Shown: positions 33,562 to 45,493, counted from the first letter of the stretch. The stretch is 64,000 bases of DNA from Microstegium vimineum (GCA_022036555.1 CM039123.1:11595217-11659216); one strand, 5' to 3'. Program-made: numbers and translations. The notes: a model not told the origin generated them from the sequence alone.

Positions 33562-34707
33562 TGTTGACATCGTTTTTTGACACGTGTCAAATGGGCTGAG
33601 GTTTGACTGGTCAGCGGCCGTTCTCCATCGGTATCAGGAGTCGATAGTACTGATGGAAGGGTGCTGCGAGAAGACTAAGTGTTTTGCCGATGGAAGCTGA
33701 TGAGCCTTGCCGACAAGATCGGTGGAGTCTTGCTGAAGCTGATTGCAAATGAGTCATTAGCGATTGCCGATGAGCTGCTATTGGCAATTGACATTGAGGA
33801 GTTCTTGCCGATTGATGATAAAGGCTCGTTGCCGATTGCCGATGGAAGCTGGTTGCCGATTGCCGATAAGGGCTCATTGCCGATTGCCGACGAAGAGATG
33901 CTGCCAATTGCCGATCGGGAAAGTATTGCCGATGCTGATGGGCGTGACTTAGCATTGCCGATGCCGATGGGTGTAACTTAGCACTTGGCAGCAGCGGAGG
34001 ATTACAAGTGGCCAAAGAAGGAAGGTGCGGATTAAAGGAATCTGCCGATGGAAAGTTTCCATCGAAAGGAAAGGATAAGGAAACTGGTGTTTTATACCGG
34101 TATTATTATAGTAGTTTGAGTCCGACTCTTGCATGGGTCGTTTATTTTCCTTTAAAATAGGTGTGTTTGTTTAGAAAATAAATATTGTTATCCGGCTCCT
34201 GCGCGAGTCAGTTTCCTTTAAAGTAGGAGTTTGTTTTAGGAAGGATATGTGCCGTGTAATTGTACAACTCTCCATGCAGGAGTATAAATATGTGTCCGAG
34301 GGCTATGGAATAAAAATCAATCCTATTCAAAACAAACCAATTTTATCTTATTCTACCTTTTATCACAATTTACCCTTATTATGCATTAGTTATAGCTTTA
34401 ACGAGTTCTTCAAGCTTTCGACGGGCTGCATCACCTTGATCTCTGTCAAATTCTTGCTAGTTCCGCGTGGGAGTATCTCTAGGCTTTGGCAATCCGGGCG
34501 CATCGCTGTTTGCCTCGTCTAGCTCTGCTCTAGTTATCCCTAATCAATCTGAGCCTTGACGTCCGGGCGCATCGCTGTCGTCTCGTTCAGTTTGTTCTAG
34601 TTATCATCCTTGTCGATTGATTGGTCAAATCGACTGGCACGCCCTCGACATCGAGCTTTGGGTAATAGCCCGAGGTGTTCACAGATCTGACGCTTTTTGT
34701 GTCAACA
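33562..34707 (+). repeat. Tat 5' LTR, 1146 bp
   Basis: TGTTGACATCG ... TTTTGTGTCAACA. 33674-33970 is a cluster of at least 12 GCCGA units. TATA box TATAAATA at 34283-34290. Minus-strand frames inside it are not genes. Confidence 0.93.
34283..34290 (+). promoter_or_regulatory. TATA box of the Tat LTR
   Basis: TATAAATA in GGAGTATAAATATGTGTCC, conserved at 46472-46479 in the 3' LTR. Confidence 0.6.
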
Positions 34708-34714
34708 CCTCTTT

Positions 34715-34733
34715 TGGCACGCCCAGTGGGACC
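34715..34733 (+). other. Probable primer-binding site of the Tat element
   Basis: TGGCACGCCCAGTGGGACC lies 7 bases after the LTR. It has the usual TGG start and position, but I cannot assign the tRNA. Confidence 0.5.
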
Positions 34734-34759
34734 AGATTATACAAATCTACATATTCGGC

Positions 34760-36720
34760 ATGGCTGATCACGCCGATGTCAACCAGAGGAATGTCATTGA
34801 AGTGTCTGAGGCCGATCTGAAAGATGATCAGAAGCAGGCCATGGAGCGGGCTATGGAGGAATACAAGCAGCTGTATCTCAGGTCCTTCAGCCTCAGCAGG
34901 AGCGGCGAAGCAATTCAGAAGCAGGATCCGCCATTGCCACGGCAGGTCACTTTCGACGCCAACCCTGGTAAGCTACAAGAGATGGTTAATACTGCTGTAA
35001 ACCAGGCATTGATTAACCAATCCAGCGTGCTGTCCAATACCATCTACAATGCCTTCGCGCAAACATTCAAAGAAGGGCATGCACCGCGGTATGTCGGTCC
35101 AGCGTACCATCAACCTGGATTGGCATCTGCAAGCCCATCGGGGCGGCCCAGATGGCGTCTTCCACCCCTGTGGAACCGTCTGCCGATGTGGCTACATCAC
35201 CAAGACTGAACGCCGGCGACACTACGAAGTTCAACGCAGAGCCAGCCGCGTCGGCAACTTTAGGGCCAGCCCCCGCTAACTGGTGGGGATACGATATGCC
35301 TCCGAATCTATATGCTGGTTCTAATCTGGTGCAGGGGGACAGTTCAGCCTGGAGGAATTCTACGGCATCGGCAGCACAATCACTGCCGATGGCTCATATG
35401 GTGCACAACTCTGCGCCTGCTCCAACCATACAAGTGCCATCAGATGATCTCCAAGTAATCCCCAAGATACCTCTGATGCCACCATCGGCAAGCTCTGTGC
35501 CGATGCAACATATTATAACCACTGGCAGTCAATCTCTGGCGGCAAACTCTCAAGCTGGAGTACCGATTCCCCAAGGTAATCTGGTGATCAATTGCTCTAG
35601 AATTCAAGAGCCGCATGCTCCGGTCAGCTATCAACCATCGGCAAGTCATATGCCGATGCTTTATAATCATGGATGGGTCAACCAGCCACCAGCTCAGCAG
35701 CCTGGTGCGCCGATGTATTATTATGGAGGCCCAGCTTACACTCAGAGCGGACCATCGGTACGGCAACCGATGAATGTGACGGTTCAACCAACTCCGCCAA
35801 GTATGCCAAACTATCCATCGGTAAGTCAGCCTATGCATAGTGTCCAGATGACTGGTGCGACGCCCGCGACTACGGCACATCTTCAAGAGGCGCAACAGCC
35901 GACTCCGCCAAGCATGCCAAACTATTCATCGGTAAGTCAACCGATGCATAGTGTGCAGATGACTGGTGCTGCGCCCACGACTACTGCACATCTTCAGGAG
36001 GCGCGTCAGCCAACTCCACCAATCGACCATCAGCCAATGAGTCGGCAAGAGCAAGACGCGTACTGGGTCGGTAAGATTGCCGAAGTCATGAAAGAGCAAT
36101 TCGGCATCAAACCCAAGGTCAACACATACTCGTATCGGACCCCATACCCGTCTGCATATGACCTGATTCCTCTTCCAAATCGGTACAAGGTGCCTGATTT
36201 TACCAAATTCTCTGGCCAAGATAACACGTCGACAATGGAGCATATCAACCGCTTCATTATTCAGTGTGGAGAAGCTGCCAGCAGGGAGGAGTTAAGGGTG
36301 AGATTGTTCTCTTCATCATTGTCTGGATCGGCATTCACATGGTTCATATCATTACCTCCAAATTCTATAATTACATGGGCCGATCTGGAGAGGCAATTTC
36401 ACAAGTATTTCTTTGCTGGCATACATGAGAAGAAGCTTACCGATTTGGTCAAAATGAGGCAACGCAACGATGAATCGGTAGAGAGCTTCGTGCAAAGGCT
36501 ACGGGACGTGAAGAACAAGTGCTACAGTCTGGTGCTTGATGATCGGCAACTAGCAGATTTGGCCTTCCAAGGGTTACTGCCGCATATCAAGGACAAGTAT
36601 GCGTCCCAGGAGTTTGAGAGCCTAAGTCACCTGGTGCAGAGGATTGCCGATCAAGATATCAAAGCCTTTGAGCCCAGGAAGACTTGGAACAAGAAGGTGA
36701 CCTTCATCGGGAAAGAATAA
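34760..36720 (+). pseudogene. Tat gag, with frameshift and premature stop
   Basis: The likely start is ATG 34760 (MADHADVNQRNVIEVSEADL). The frame changes near 35150 and continues in the next frame to TAA 36718-36720. The first half is Pro/Gln/Ser/Met-rich and low complexity, with a 37-residue tandem repeat (35785-36006). The second half is the retrotransposon gag domain (YKVPDFTKFSGQDN ... ITWADLERQFHKYFF ... ESVEFV-like VESFVQRLRDVKNKCYSL). After the TAA the same frame stays open (DSRSDEEL...), so this TAA probably replaces a Gln codon and gag originally ran on into the protease region. It would form the particle shell. Confidence 0.85.
35785..36006 (+). repeat. 111-bp (37-residue) tandem duplication in Tat gag
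   Basis: Units 35785-35895 and 35896-36006 both encode QPTPPSMPNYxSVSQPMHSV followed by QMTGA...TTAHLQEA. A third copy starts (QPTPPID) at 36007. Differences between units are few, so the duplication is fairly recent. Confidence 0.9.
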
Positions 36721-38538
36721 GACTCTAGATCAGATGAAGAGCTAAATGTCGATGCGGCCGAGTGGGTAAAGGATAAGAAGCCTGTGTCTTGTCCGTTCGG
36801 CCAAAAAGAAACTGAGAGGTTCACCTTTGACATCACCAAGGCCGATAGGATGTTTGACCTATTGCTGCAAGAGGGGCGAATCAAATTGGCGCCCAACCAA
36901 GTGATTCCATCGGCCGAAGAGCTCAAGAAGATTAGGTACTGCAAGTGGCACAATCCAACCTCACACAGTACCAATGACTGCAAAGTATTCAGGCAGCAGT
37001 TGCAGTCGGAGATCGAATCTGGGCGTATCAAGTTTGAAAGCTCTAAGGTGCAGAAACCGATGAAGATAGATCAGCACTCGTTCCCAAACAACATGGTGGA
37101 GATCAGTGAAAAAACCAAAGTGCTGACATCGGAGGCTGCCAGACGGAACTCATCGGTAGACCCTAACTACCAAGTGCCCGAGCACGATGCAAGAAGGTTT
37201 GCCGATGACAGAAAGGGTAAGAAGGTTGCCGATGAAGGTAACAGCGCCAACAGGGTTCCTGGAGTGGTGATTACTCATAAACAGCCGAGGCACTATCATC
37301 GGCAATCACGCGAAGAGCGGTATCGACAAGAAGAGGAAGAGCATCAGGAATGGCTTCGACATAAGGACCACTGGAGGTGTCCCTTCTTCATTCATTGCTG
37401 GGAGGAAGGCATCAAGCTGCCCACTGCCGATAACTATCCAGAATGCAATGGGTACTACGCAGCCGATCGGTCAGGTAAGCGACCTTGTTTTGATGATCAG
37501 GCACCCAGGTACGCCAGGCCGCTCAGAGAAGACAGATCGGCACATGACCGACTGGGGGGCAAGCTCAGTGCCCATGATCGGCTTGGCAGGCGTGTTGACC
37601 AGAGGGAGCTGGAGGATATGGCTAATGCTAGAGTGCCCGACGAAGAGAGATTCTCCAGAGATGTCAACATCGGAAGAAGTGCCGATGTAAGCAGTGAGAA
37701 GCAACATCAACCTGTCTGGAAGACCAAGCTTCCTCCCTGGTGCCCTAAGGGTTTGACTAAAACCCAGAAGAGGAGGATTCAGCGCCAACGCCACGACGAC
37801 CTGTATGACAGTGCAGAACCCTCGGAAGAGAAGCAATGGAGGCCGAAGCGTAAGGACAGGGGCCCATCGGCAGATATAAACATGGTTGTCATGTTGCCGA
37901 TGGAGTTCATGGCGCCCGTCAGTGACGATGAAGAGGCTGCCGATATGGCACAACTGATGCTGGATCCGATGACGGCTATCCTTGAAAAGCCTGCCGAAGA
38001 TGAGAGGCAGCACTTAAGGGCTCTGTTTGTCAAAGGCAAAGTGGATTGCCAGCCAATGACGAAGATGCTAGTGGATGGTGGCGCGTCGATCAACATAATG
38101 CCCTATGTCGTGTTCAGGAAGCTTGGCAAAGGTGATCAGGATTTGGTCGAGACCGACATGAAGCTCAAGGACTTCGAAGGCAATGTGTCAACCGCCATGG
38201 GAGCCGTATGTGTTGACTTAACCATCGGCAGTAAGACTTTGCCGACAACGTTCTTTGTAATCAGCGGCAAAGGCACCTACAACTTGCTCCTCGGAAGGGA
38301 CTGGATCCATGCTAATTGCTGTATCCCTTCTACTATGCATCAGAGCTTGGTACAGTGGATCGGGGACAAAATTGAAGTCATCCGTGGTGAAGCCCCATCT
38401 ATTGTTGCATCGGCAGAGTTGGATACTTATGAGCAGACCAGGTGCATATCCGGTGAAGCCTGGGACAAGGAGTTCCTCAAAGTTGCCGATTACCGCATCA
38501 AACCGATCCAAGCAGTCGGTCCTGAGGAGGAGTCTTAA
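36721..38538 (+). CDS. Tat gag-protease continuation
   Basis: Open in the gag frame from the codon after TAA 36720 to TAA 38536-38538. It holds a Cys/His segment (YCKWHNPTSHSTNDCKVFRQ), a long charged linker with SAHDRLG repeats (near 37540-37590), a second possible zinc element (WRCPFFIHCW) and the aspartic protease at about 38020-38330 (MLVDGGASINIMP, later YNLLLGRDWIH). The active site reads D-G-G-A instead of the commoner D-[ST]-G-A, seen in other plant gypsy proteases as well. The terminator overlaps the next start as TAATG. It would mature the polyprotein. Confidence 0.85.
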   Translation, partial: DSRSDEELNVDAAEWVKDKKPVSCPFGQKETERFTFDITKADRMFDLLLQEGRIKLAPNQVIPSAEELKKIRYCKWHNPTSHSTNDCKVFRQQLQSEIESGRIKFESSKVQKPMKIDQHSFPNNMVEISEKTKVLTSEAARRNSSVDPNYQVPEHDARRFADDRKGKKVADEGNSANRVPGVVITHKQPRHYHRQSREERYRQEEEEHQEWLRHKDHWRCPFFIHCWEEGIKLPTADNYPECNGYYAADRSGKRPCFDDQAPRYARPLREDRSAHDRLGGKLSAHDRLGRRVDQRELEDMANARVPDEERFSRDVNIGRSADVSSEKQHQPVWKTKLPPWCPKGLTKTQKRRIQRQRHDDLYDSAEPSEEKQWRPKRKDRGPSADINMVVMLPMEFMAPVSDDEEAADMAQLMLDPMTAILEKPAEDERQHLRALFVKGKVDCQPMTKMLVDGGASINIMPYVVFRKLGKGDQDLVETDMKLKDFEGNVSTAMGAVCVDLTIGSKTLPTTFFVISGKGTYNLLLGRDWIHANCCIPSTMHQSLVQWIGDKIEVIRGEAPSIVASAELDTYEQTRCISGEAWDKEFLKVADYRIKPIQAVGPEEES

Positions 38539-41500
38539 TGGATCAGTTCGCCGATGACGGAAAATTGGGGCAGGGCTTTACGTCTGCCGATGACTTGCTC
38601 GAAATCGACATCGGCGATGGTAGTAAACCTAGGCCTACTTTTATTAGTGCTAAGTTAGATTCCCAATGTAAGTAGCAGATAATCGATTTATTGAAGGAGA
38701 ATAAAGATTGTTTTGCTTGGGATTATACAGAGATGCCTAGTTTAGACCAATCAATAGTTGAACATCGGTTACCCATCAAGTCTGGTTTTCAGCCACATCG
38801 GCAGCCGACACGCCGATGCAACCCTACTATCTTACCCGATATTAAGGCTGAGATTACCAAGTTGATCGAGGCTGGATTTATTAGGCAATGCCGATATGCC
38901 GATTGGATTTCTAATGTGGTTCCTGTGTATAAAAAGAATGGAAAACTTCGTGTTTGCATTGATTTCAGGAATCTGAACAAGGCTACGCCGATGGATGGCT
39001 ACCCGATGCCCATTGCCGATCTGCTGATCGATGCTGCTGCTGGGCACCAAATTATTATCTTTATGGATGGTAATGCTGGGTATAATCAGATATTCATGGC
39101 TAAAGAAGACATATCCAAGACTGCTTTCCGATGTCCAGGTCACGTTGGCTTATTTGAGTGGGTAGTCATGACTTTTGGCTTGAAGAATGCCGGTGCTACT
39201 TATCAGAGGGCAATGGATTTTATCTTTCATAAGTATATCGGCACAATAGTTGAAATCTACATCGATGACGTGGTGGTTAAGTCTGGAGACTTCAAAAAGC
39301 ATCTTGCCGATTTGCGGAAAATATTGGAGTGCACGAGGGAGCATGGGTTGAAGATGAATCCTAACAAGTGTGCGTTTGGCGTATCGACAGGACAGTTTCT
39401 GGGCTTCATGGTGCATCAGAGAGGCATTGAAATCGGCAGAAAATCTATTGATGCAATTAACGAGGTAGTTGCTCCCACAAACAAAACTGAGTTGCAGTCT
39501 CTGATCGGCAAGATTAATTTCATTAGAAGATTTATATCCAATCTGTCTGGTAAGATTAAATCTTTTAGTCCTCTGTTAAAGTTGAAAGCCGATCAAGAGT
39601 TTATATGGAGAGAAGAGTAGCAGTCAGCCTTAGAAGAGATTAAAAGATACTTGGTAAATCCTCCAGTCTTAGTTCCACCTCAACACGAGAGGCCTTTTAG
39701 GTTATATTTGTCTGCCGATGACGGTGTTATCGGATCAGCCTTAATTCAAGAGTTTGAGGGGAAAGAGCGTGTAATATACTACTTGAGCAGAAGATTGGTG
39801 GATGCTGAAGCCAGATATTCGGCCATAGAAAGATTGTGCTTATGTTTATACTTCTCTTGCATTAAATTAAGACACTATTTACTATCGGCCGAATGCACTG
39901 TTGTCTGCAAAGATGATGTGGTCAAGTACATGCTGTCAATGCCGATTTTGAGTGGACGAATCGGTAAGTGGATTCTAGCACTATCAGAGTTTGACCTAAG
40001 GTATGAATCGGCAAAGGCTGTTAAAGGTCAAGTGATGGCCGATTTTGTCACTCAGCATTGCAATATGGTGAGCTTTGTTGAGATTGCTCCTTGGGCTCTA
40101 TTCTTCGATGGGTCCACATGCAAGGATGGAGCATGTATCGGTATTCTGTTGATTTCACCCCGAGGACAGAGGTACGAGATTTCATTGCCGATTGTTGCTA
40201 CTTCGACAAATAATCAGGCTGAGTACCAGGCTTTGCTTAAGGGGTTGGAACTACTCAGGGAGGTGCGTGCCGATGCTGTTGAAATCTTCGGTGATTCCAT
40301 GTTGGTGATTAATCAGTTGATCGGGACATATGAGTGCCGGAGTGAAGTGCTAATTGCAGCCCATGAGCGGTGTTTGCAGTTGTTACGAGAGTTCAAAGAA
40401 TACCGTCTTGAACACATTCCAAGGTTGCATAATGAAGAGGCCAATCGGTTAGCACAGAATGCTTTAGGATATCAGCCGATTCAAGAAATTGCGACATCGG
40501 TAACGGGTGCCGATGACTGGAAAAAGGAGATTGCCGATTACCTGAGAGATCCGTCCATAAAAGTTGAAAGGCGTTTAAGGTTCCAAGCTACTAAGTATGT
40601 GCTCCTTGACAACGAGTTGTATTATCGGACAATTGATGGGGTTTTACTTAGATGTCTTGGCAAAGAGGAGTCGAAAGAGTTGATGGGTGAGATCCATGAA
40701 GGTGTATGTGGAGCGCATCAATCGGCATTCAAGATGAAGTGGATGATTAGGCGGAATGGATACTATTGGCCAACAATTCTGGAGGATTACTTCAATTATT
40801 TCAAAGGGTGCCAAGACTGCCAGAAGTTTGGTAATGTGCAAAGGGCACCTGCATCGGCAATGAATCCTATAATCAAGCCTTGGCCGTTCAGAGGATGGGC
40901 TATTGATCTCATCGGCCAGATTTATCCACCGTCGAACAAGGGGCACAAATTCATACTTGTTGCTACCGATTACTTTACCAAATGGGTCGAAGCAATCCCC
41001 TTGAAGAAGGTAACATCGGCAAATATGGTGGATTTCGTTAAGGAGCACGTTATTTACCGATTCGGTATTCCTCAGACTATCACTACCGATCAAGGGACCA
41101 TGTTCATATCAGGAGAGTTTGATGACTTTGCTGCTAGCATGGGTTTCAAGGTGTTAAATTCTTCTCCTTATTATGCTCAAGCTAATGGTCAAGCTGAAGC
41201 GACTAATAAAGGAGTCATTAAGCTTATAAAGCGCAAGATTGAGGAAAACCCCAGAAGGTGGCACATGGTATTAAACGAAGCTTTATGGTCATATCGGATG
41301 GCTTGTCATGGTGCAACCAAGGTCTCACCGTATCAGTTGGTTTATGGACACGATGCTGTCCTACCTTGGGAAATTAAAACTGGTTCCAGGCGATTATCTT
41401 TTTAGGATCAGTTGACGACCGATGATTATATTACTCTGATGAAGGATGAGTTAGAAGATTTGGCAGGACATCGGTTGAGAGCATTAATTAGTATTGAAGA

Positions 41501-41774
41501 GAACAAGAAGAGGGTTGCCCAATGGTATGATAATAAAGTAAAGGTAAAGGAATTTGCCGATGGCGATTTGGTTTGGAAGTTGATTTTACCGATTGGGACT
41601 AAGAGCTCTAAGTTTGGAAAGTGGTCCCCTAATTGGGAAGGTCCTTATCGGATAAAACAGTCTGCTCCTGGTAATGCGTACATTTTGGAAACCCTCGAGG
41701 GAGTGGCATTTTCTAGGGCGATAAACGGTAAATACTTAAAGAGATATTACCCTAGCATATGGGTAGATGCATAA
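38538..41774 (+). pseudogene. Tat pol: reverse transcriptase, two RNase H domains, integrase; three in-frame TAGs
   Basis: One frame from ATG 38538, overlapping the previous stop, to TAA 41772-41774. RT: LRVCIDFRNLNKATP, then catalytic YIDDVVVKS (near 39260). First RNase H: RPFRLYLSADDGVIGSAL. Second, archaeal-type RNase H (about 40085-40340): ALFFDGSTCKDGA, NNQAEYQALL, FGDSML, characteristic of the Tat lineage. Integrase: CQDCQKFG, WAIDLIG, TTDQGTMF, YYAQANGQAEATNK, then a C-terminal segment with no obvious chromodomain. Stops TAG 38673-38675, 39618-39620 and 41403-41405 are the only breaks, each where CAG (Gln) would fit. No frameshifts in 3.2 kb. Confidence 0.9.
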
Positions 41775-41892
41775 TGCTCGGTCGAATGCCGATGAAAAGA
41801 AAACTTATAAAAAACATCGGTAAAAACAAACTAGCGTTATATTACAAGACGAGATCAAGTATCAGGTTACATCCTTGCCGATACAGCAGGCA
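41775..41892. other. 118-bp spacer between convergent Tat pol and antisense gene
   Basis: No coding. It contains TGCCGAT motifs. The two genes meet tail to tail here. On the minus strand an AATATAAC run about 60 bases past the antisense stop could act in polyadenylation; this is weak. Confidence 0.5.
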
Positions 41893-44800
41893 TTAAAATA
41901 AGGAGTGGATAACTGTTATCGCACGCAGGCGAATTTGCTCTATCTCATCCATCTCCTTGGCGTCGGCATCGGCAGAGCCCTCAACCGGCTTGATTTTCTT
42001 CTTCCATAGGATGGCTTGACGGGCATTGTGATCCCTTTCTTGTTGTAAAGCCCCGATGGAGTCGGATAGCTGGGTCTTTTGCTGGTTGGCAGCCGTCAGA
42101 TCCCCTTCAACCTTTTGCAACTCCGCCAGCAACTCCTCCTTCCTTGCCGATAGTCGAGAGATTTTCTGGTCAAGGTTGCCGATGGAAACTTTGGCTTGAC
42201 CAATGCTTCTGTGCTTCTCATCGGCAATATGTTTGAATTTGAGCTTCTCTTCCTCGCTCTTGGCTTGGGCCGCTCTATCGGCAATACGACGAGTAAGCCT
42301 CTGATATTGGATCTGTTTGATGTCAATAGAAGCTGCCTGAAGGAGGGTTTCTGCTGCATCGGCGAAAAGATGGCTTTAGATATCTTTGAATATGATCCTT
42401 GCCACCGATGAGTCCTGGACAAGTTGAGAGGTGTCTTGCAGCAGCAGGGAGAGCAATTCTTCAAGTTTGGACTTGACTTCTGCCGATAGAGCTGGGGTGG
42501 AGCTTTCCTCTTCATCGTCATCCGGGACGTCGATGGCAAAGGAGAACAGACTGTCTGCTTGAATGCGGCCTTGGCGTTCGTCTTCGTCCTGAGGGTTCAG
42601 GCTGTAGGAGAAGAGGCTGTCCAGAGAATCTTGGGCCTGAAAACAAAGGTTAAAATATGCCGATCGTAAAACTATACTATGAGCTTTAAGGTAATCTACT
42701 TACCGTCTTGAAGCGGATCTCCTGCCTGGGACTTGGCATACTGGACGGTCCGGCTTCATCTTGAACATCAGCAGCAGGTGCCGATGACTGAGCCCTTGTT
42801 GGAGAGGCAGCCGACGCCGTTGGTGCTGGTATAGTTGTGACCGGCGTCGCATCCGATGTAGTGGCAGTTTCTTGTGGCGGTTCCGTTCTGACATCGGGGA
42901 CTTGGGTCGACAGTGCCGATGCCGACGTCGCTGCTACTGCGGAAGGTTGAGTTGTTCCTTCGCCGGGGACGTGAGTCGACGGTGCCGATGCCGACGTCGC
43001 TGCTGCGGAAGGAGCTGTTTTCTCATTCAGCGTGGCCGGTACCGATGCCGATGTCGCTTCGGTCATCGCAGCAGCTGCCATCTCCTGGCCGGGGGCGTCA
43101 TCCATCGGTTGATCAGGCACAGAAGCCGATGGAAGTTCTGCCGATGACCCGCCGGCAGGTGGTGCGACTGGAGCCAGAGGCAGTCTTGCTGGCGACGCAT
43201 CGGCAGCTGATGGTGCAATTGGAGCCGATGGTGGAGGAGAAGCCAGCCTCAAGCGCCTTTTCTTTGTCGGCGCAGCAGCAGGGGAGCCGATCCATTTGGA
43301 TGAAGACCGGGGGGCATCGGCAACCGGGCTGGAAGGCGTTTGCCTGCTGGAAGCAGATGCCGATGACCATAGTGCCTGAATACAAAGCGAGTTATGCAAG
43401 ATAAATGTTGCCGATGAAACAACATGTAATCGGTACAAGTAAAGATGAGTTTACTACATAAGTTTGCGTCAAGGCAATAGCGGCAGCCGATGTAGCTTGA
43501 GCTGTTGTAGGCATCGGCGAAGGTACCTGTTGAGGCGTGAAGGCAGCCAATGTCAAAGATTTGTTGCCGATGATCGATATAGGACCCATCATCCGAAGAT
43601 TAAAGGGTCTACCGCTGTTGCTCGTTGTGGGAACTGGATCATCGGCCTGCTAGGTACAAAGGTGCAAAGGAGTTAGGTGTTGATACCAATGACAGATAAA
43701 GTAATGATGGTGCATCGGATAGCAGACTTACTGCGTCGTCGGGGATGACGTAATCGGCGTCGATCAAGTGCCGATAATAATGTGAAGACTTGGCGAGTAA
43801 TTGGTACTTCCATTCTTGCCACCAAGACTTGAATTCGTTGGTGATGAAGGAGGTTGGCGACCAGGAGGACAAGTCAAGGTCCGACAGATCGGCATCGGCA
43901 GGGAGGCTGATGACTTTGTTCCAATCCAGATTGCTGGAGATTGCCTGCCTGGGTCTTACTACCCTGGAGTAGCACAACTTGATCGGCAGTTGGCCAAATG
44001 CCTGTTGTCTTGCCGCCGCCGATGGATAGTAGAACTCGTACGATGGTGGAGCGTTCTTCCCAGATCCAAAGATGTTTACCGGGAGAGCTCGGGAAGTAAT
44101 GCTGGCTTTCATGATTGCTTGGTTCTCAGGCAAGCTCATGTCAGACAGGTTGAACAGCAATGGAAACTGGTTGTGTTCGTCAAGATAGGGCCACCAGGCC
44201 CGTTCCGAGGAGGGAAGTTCGTTGTAGAACTTCTAGAAATAATAGCCGAAGTGCTCCCCATCGGCATCGGTACCTGGCAACATTATGACGACCTCTCCAA
44301 AGTTGAGCGGAGCTCGAGTTGCCGATTCGTCATCGTCGTATCGGTATTCTTCTGATATGTCCCTCGGGAATTGTTGGGCGAATAGGTCAAACCCGAGGGC
44401 CTTGTGCATATGTGCGTTCAGCCATAGGTTGACAAACCACCAGGGGCCTCTGAGATTGCCGATGGGCTCTCCTAACAGTAATTTATTGGATACTTGATGC
44501 AGCAATCGGTAAACTGATCCGAGGAGATACCTGCCCAAAGGGAGCCTTGTGCCATTGGCAAGCAGTTCAGCCGCGGGGAGGTGCATGGTGGTCGGGCCGA
44601 TGGTTTTGCCGCAGAAGATAAACTTTTCCAACCACATGTTTAAGAAGATGGCATGCTCCCGTTGAGTTACCGATCCAGTTTTCTGATGTTCTTGAATGTA
44701 ACCTGTCCAGCCGCCGATGCTACGGGTGTTCACCTTGTACTCAGCTTTTCTGTTGAAGAGGCTAAGCGTGTCGGCAGAGGTGATATCCAAGCCGGTCAGC

Positions 44801-45331
44801 ATGTAGACATCGGCAAGGGTGGGAGTAGTTAGTCCATGCCTGAAGAGGAAGGCATTCATGCTATCGGACCAGAAGTATGAAGCTGCTATCATTAAGTTTT
44901 CATTCCTCTCTGCATCGGCAATTGAAAGCCTAATGCATTGATCCAAATCACGCTCCTGCCAGTACACTTGCTGTGATCTGGCCAATCTCAAAAACCAGTT
45001 CTTCCATCCTTTAGTGTGCTTGGGCCATGAGCGGAATGTATCCTTCCACAGTCCTAAATCAAAGCTCTCAGATCTAAGCGGTATCCGGTTGGTTTCTGCG
45101 TTGATAATGGAGGTGGGGTCTGGGTTGCCCATTGGGCCTAGGCAGCTGAGATTGGAACCGGTGAGGGGGATGATCACTTTATTGTACAGCTCCTAGGGTT
45201 TGAAGAAAAGGGACGAATTAGAAGGAAGAATGGGGGTAAAACCAGGTTTTTGTGGAGAAAAGAACTGTGCAGAGAGGTTGGATTGGATGGAGAATGAATC
45301 TTACCTTCAGGATGTCAACTTGGATCGCCAT
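41893..45331 (-). pseudogene. Antisense plant-mobile-domain-like gene carried by the Tat element, five exons, two in-frame stops
   Basis: Model on the minus strand: exon 1 45331-45305 (MAIQVDILK), exon 2 45192-43732, exon 3 43649-43455, exon 4 43375-42704, exon 5 42636-41893. All introns are GT-AG (donors AAG|GTAAGA, GCA|GTAAGT, GTA|GTAAAC, ACG|GTAAGT; acceptors CCCTAG, ACCTAG, TTCAG, TTTTCAG). Exon lengths 27, 1461, 195, 672 and 744 are all multiples of three: 1033 codons with the stop. Exon 2 resembles the plant mobile domain (PMD, aminotransferase-like): FWSDSMNAFLFRHGLTTPTL then ADVYMLTGLDI, a W-x-Y-I segment, LNMWLEKFIFC, LPLGRYLLGSVYRLLHQ, GPWWFVNLWLNAHMHKALGF. Exon 4 is Ala/Pro/Ser-rich, with a basic KKRRLRL patch near its start; exon 5 is a predicted coiled coil. 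Stops: TAG 44235-44233 and TAA 42378-42376. PMD genes occur in plant hosts (MAIN/MAIL1) and inside transposons. The role in the element is unknown. Confidence 0.75.
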
Positions 45332-45486
45332 TTGGAGTCGGAGAGATGCTTGATTCGTCCTTGGAATGTGAAGGGGTACTGTTGCTCGAACCTGTGTTCT
45401 TCAAAGCAGCCGGAGGTTGAAGACGAAGGCAGGAAGGTGAAAGTGAAAATGGGCTCGGGTAAAAAGGTGGTGTGGATCCCAGTAAC

Positions 45487-45493
45487 TTTTATA
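45487..45493 (-). promoter_or_regulatory. Candidate TATA box of the antisense gene
   Basis: The minus strand reads GGATTATAAAAGTTACTG, about 155 bp upstream of the ATG at 45331. A G-box-like CCACGTGTGG lies further upstream at 45633-45642. A promoter here would drive transcription away from the 3' LTR, against gag-pol. Confidence 0.4.

Noticed and set aside
33611..34015. 134-codon minus-strand frame, repeated at 45800-46204
   Set aside because: Arises from the GCCGAT repeat cluster in the Tat LTRs.
36718..36720. TAA as the natural end of Tat gag
   Set aside because: The same frame stays open and protein-like for 600 codons into the protease, so a nonsense change is more likely, though programmed termination cannot be excluded.
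42872..43404. Plus-strand frames opposite exon 4 of the antisense gene
   Set aside because: Shadow of the Ala/Pro/Ser-rich minus-strand exon, which has splice sites and frame continuity.
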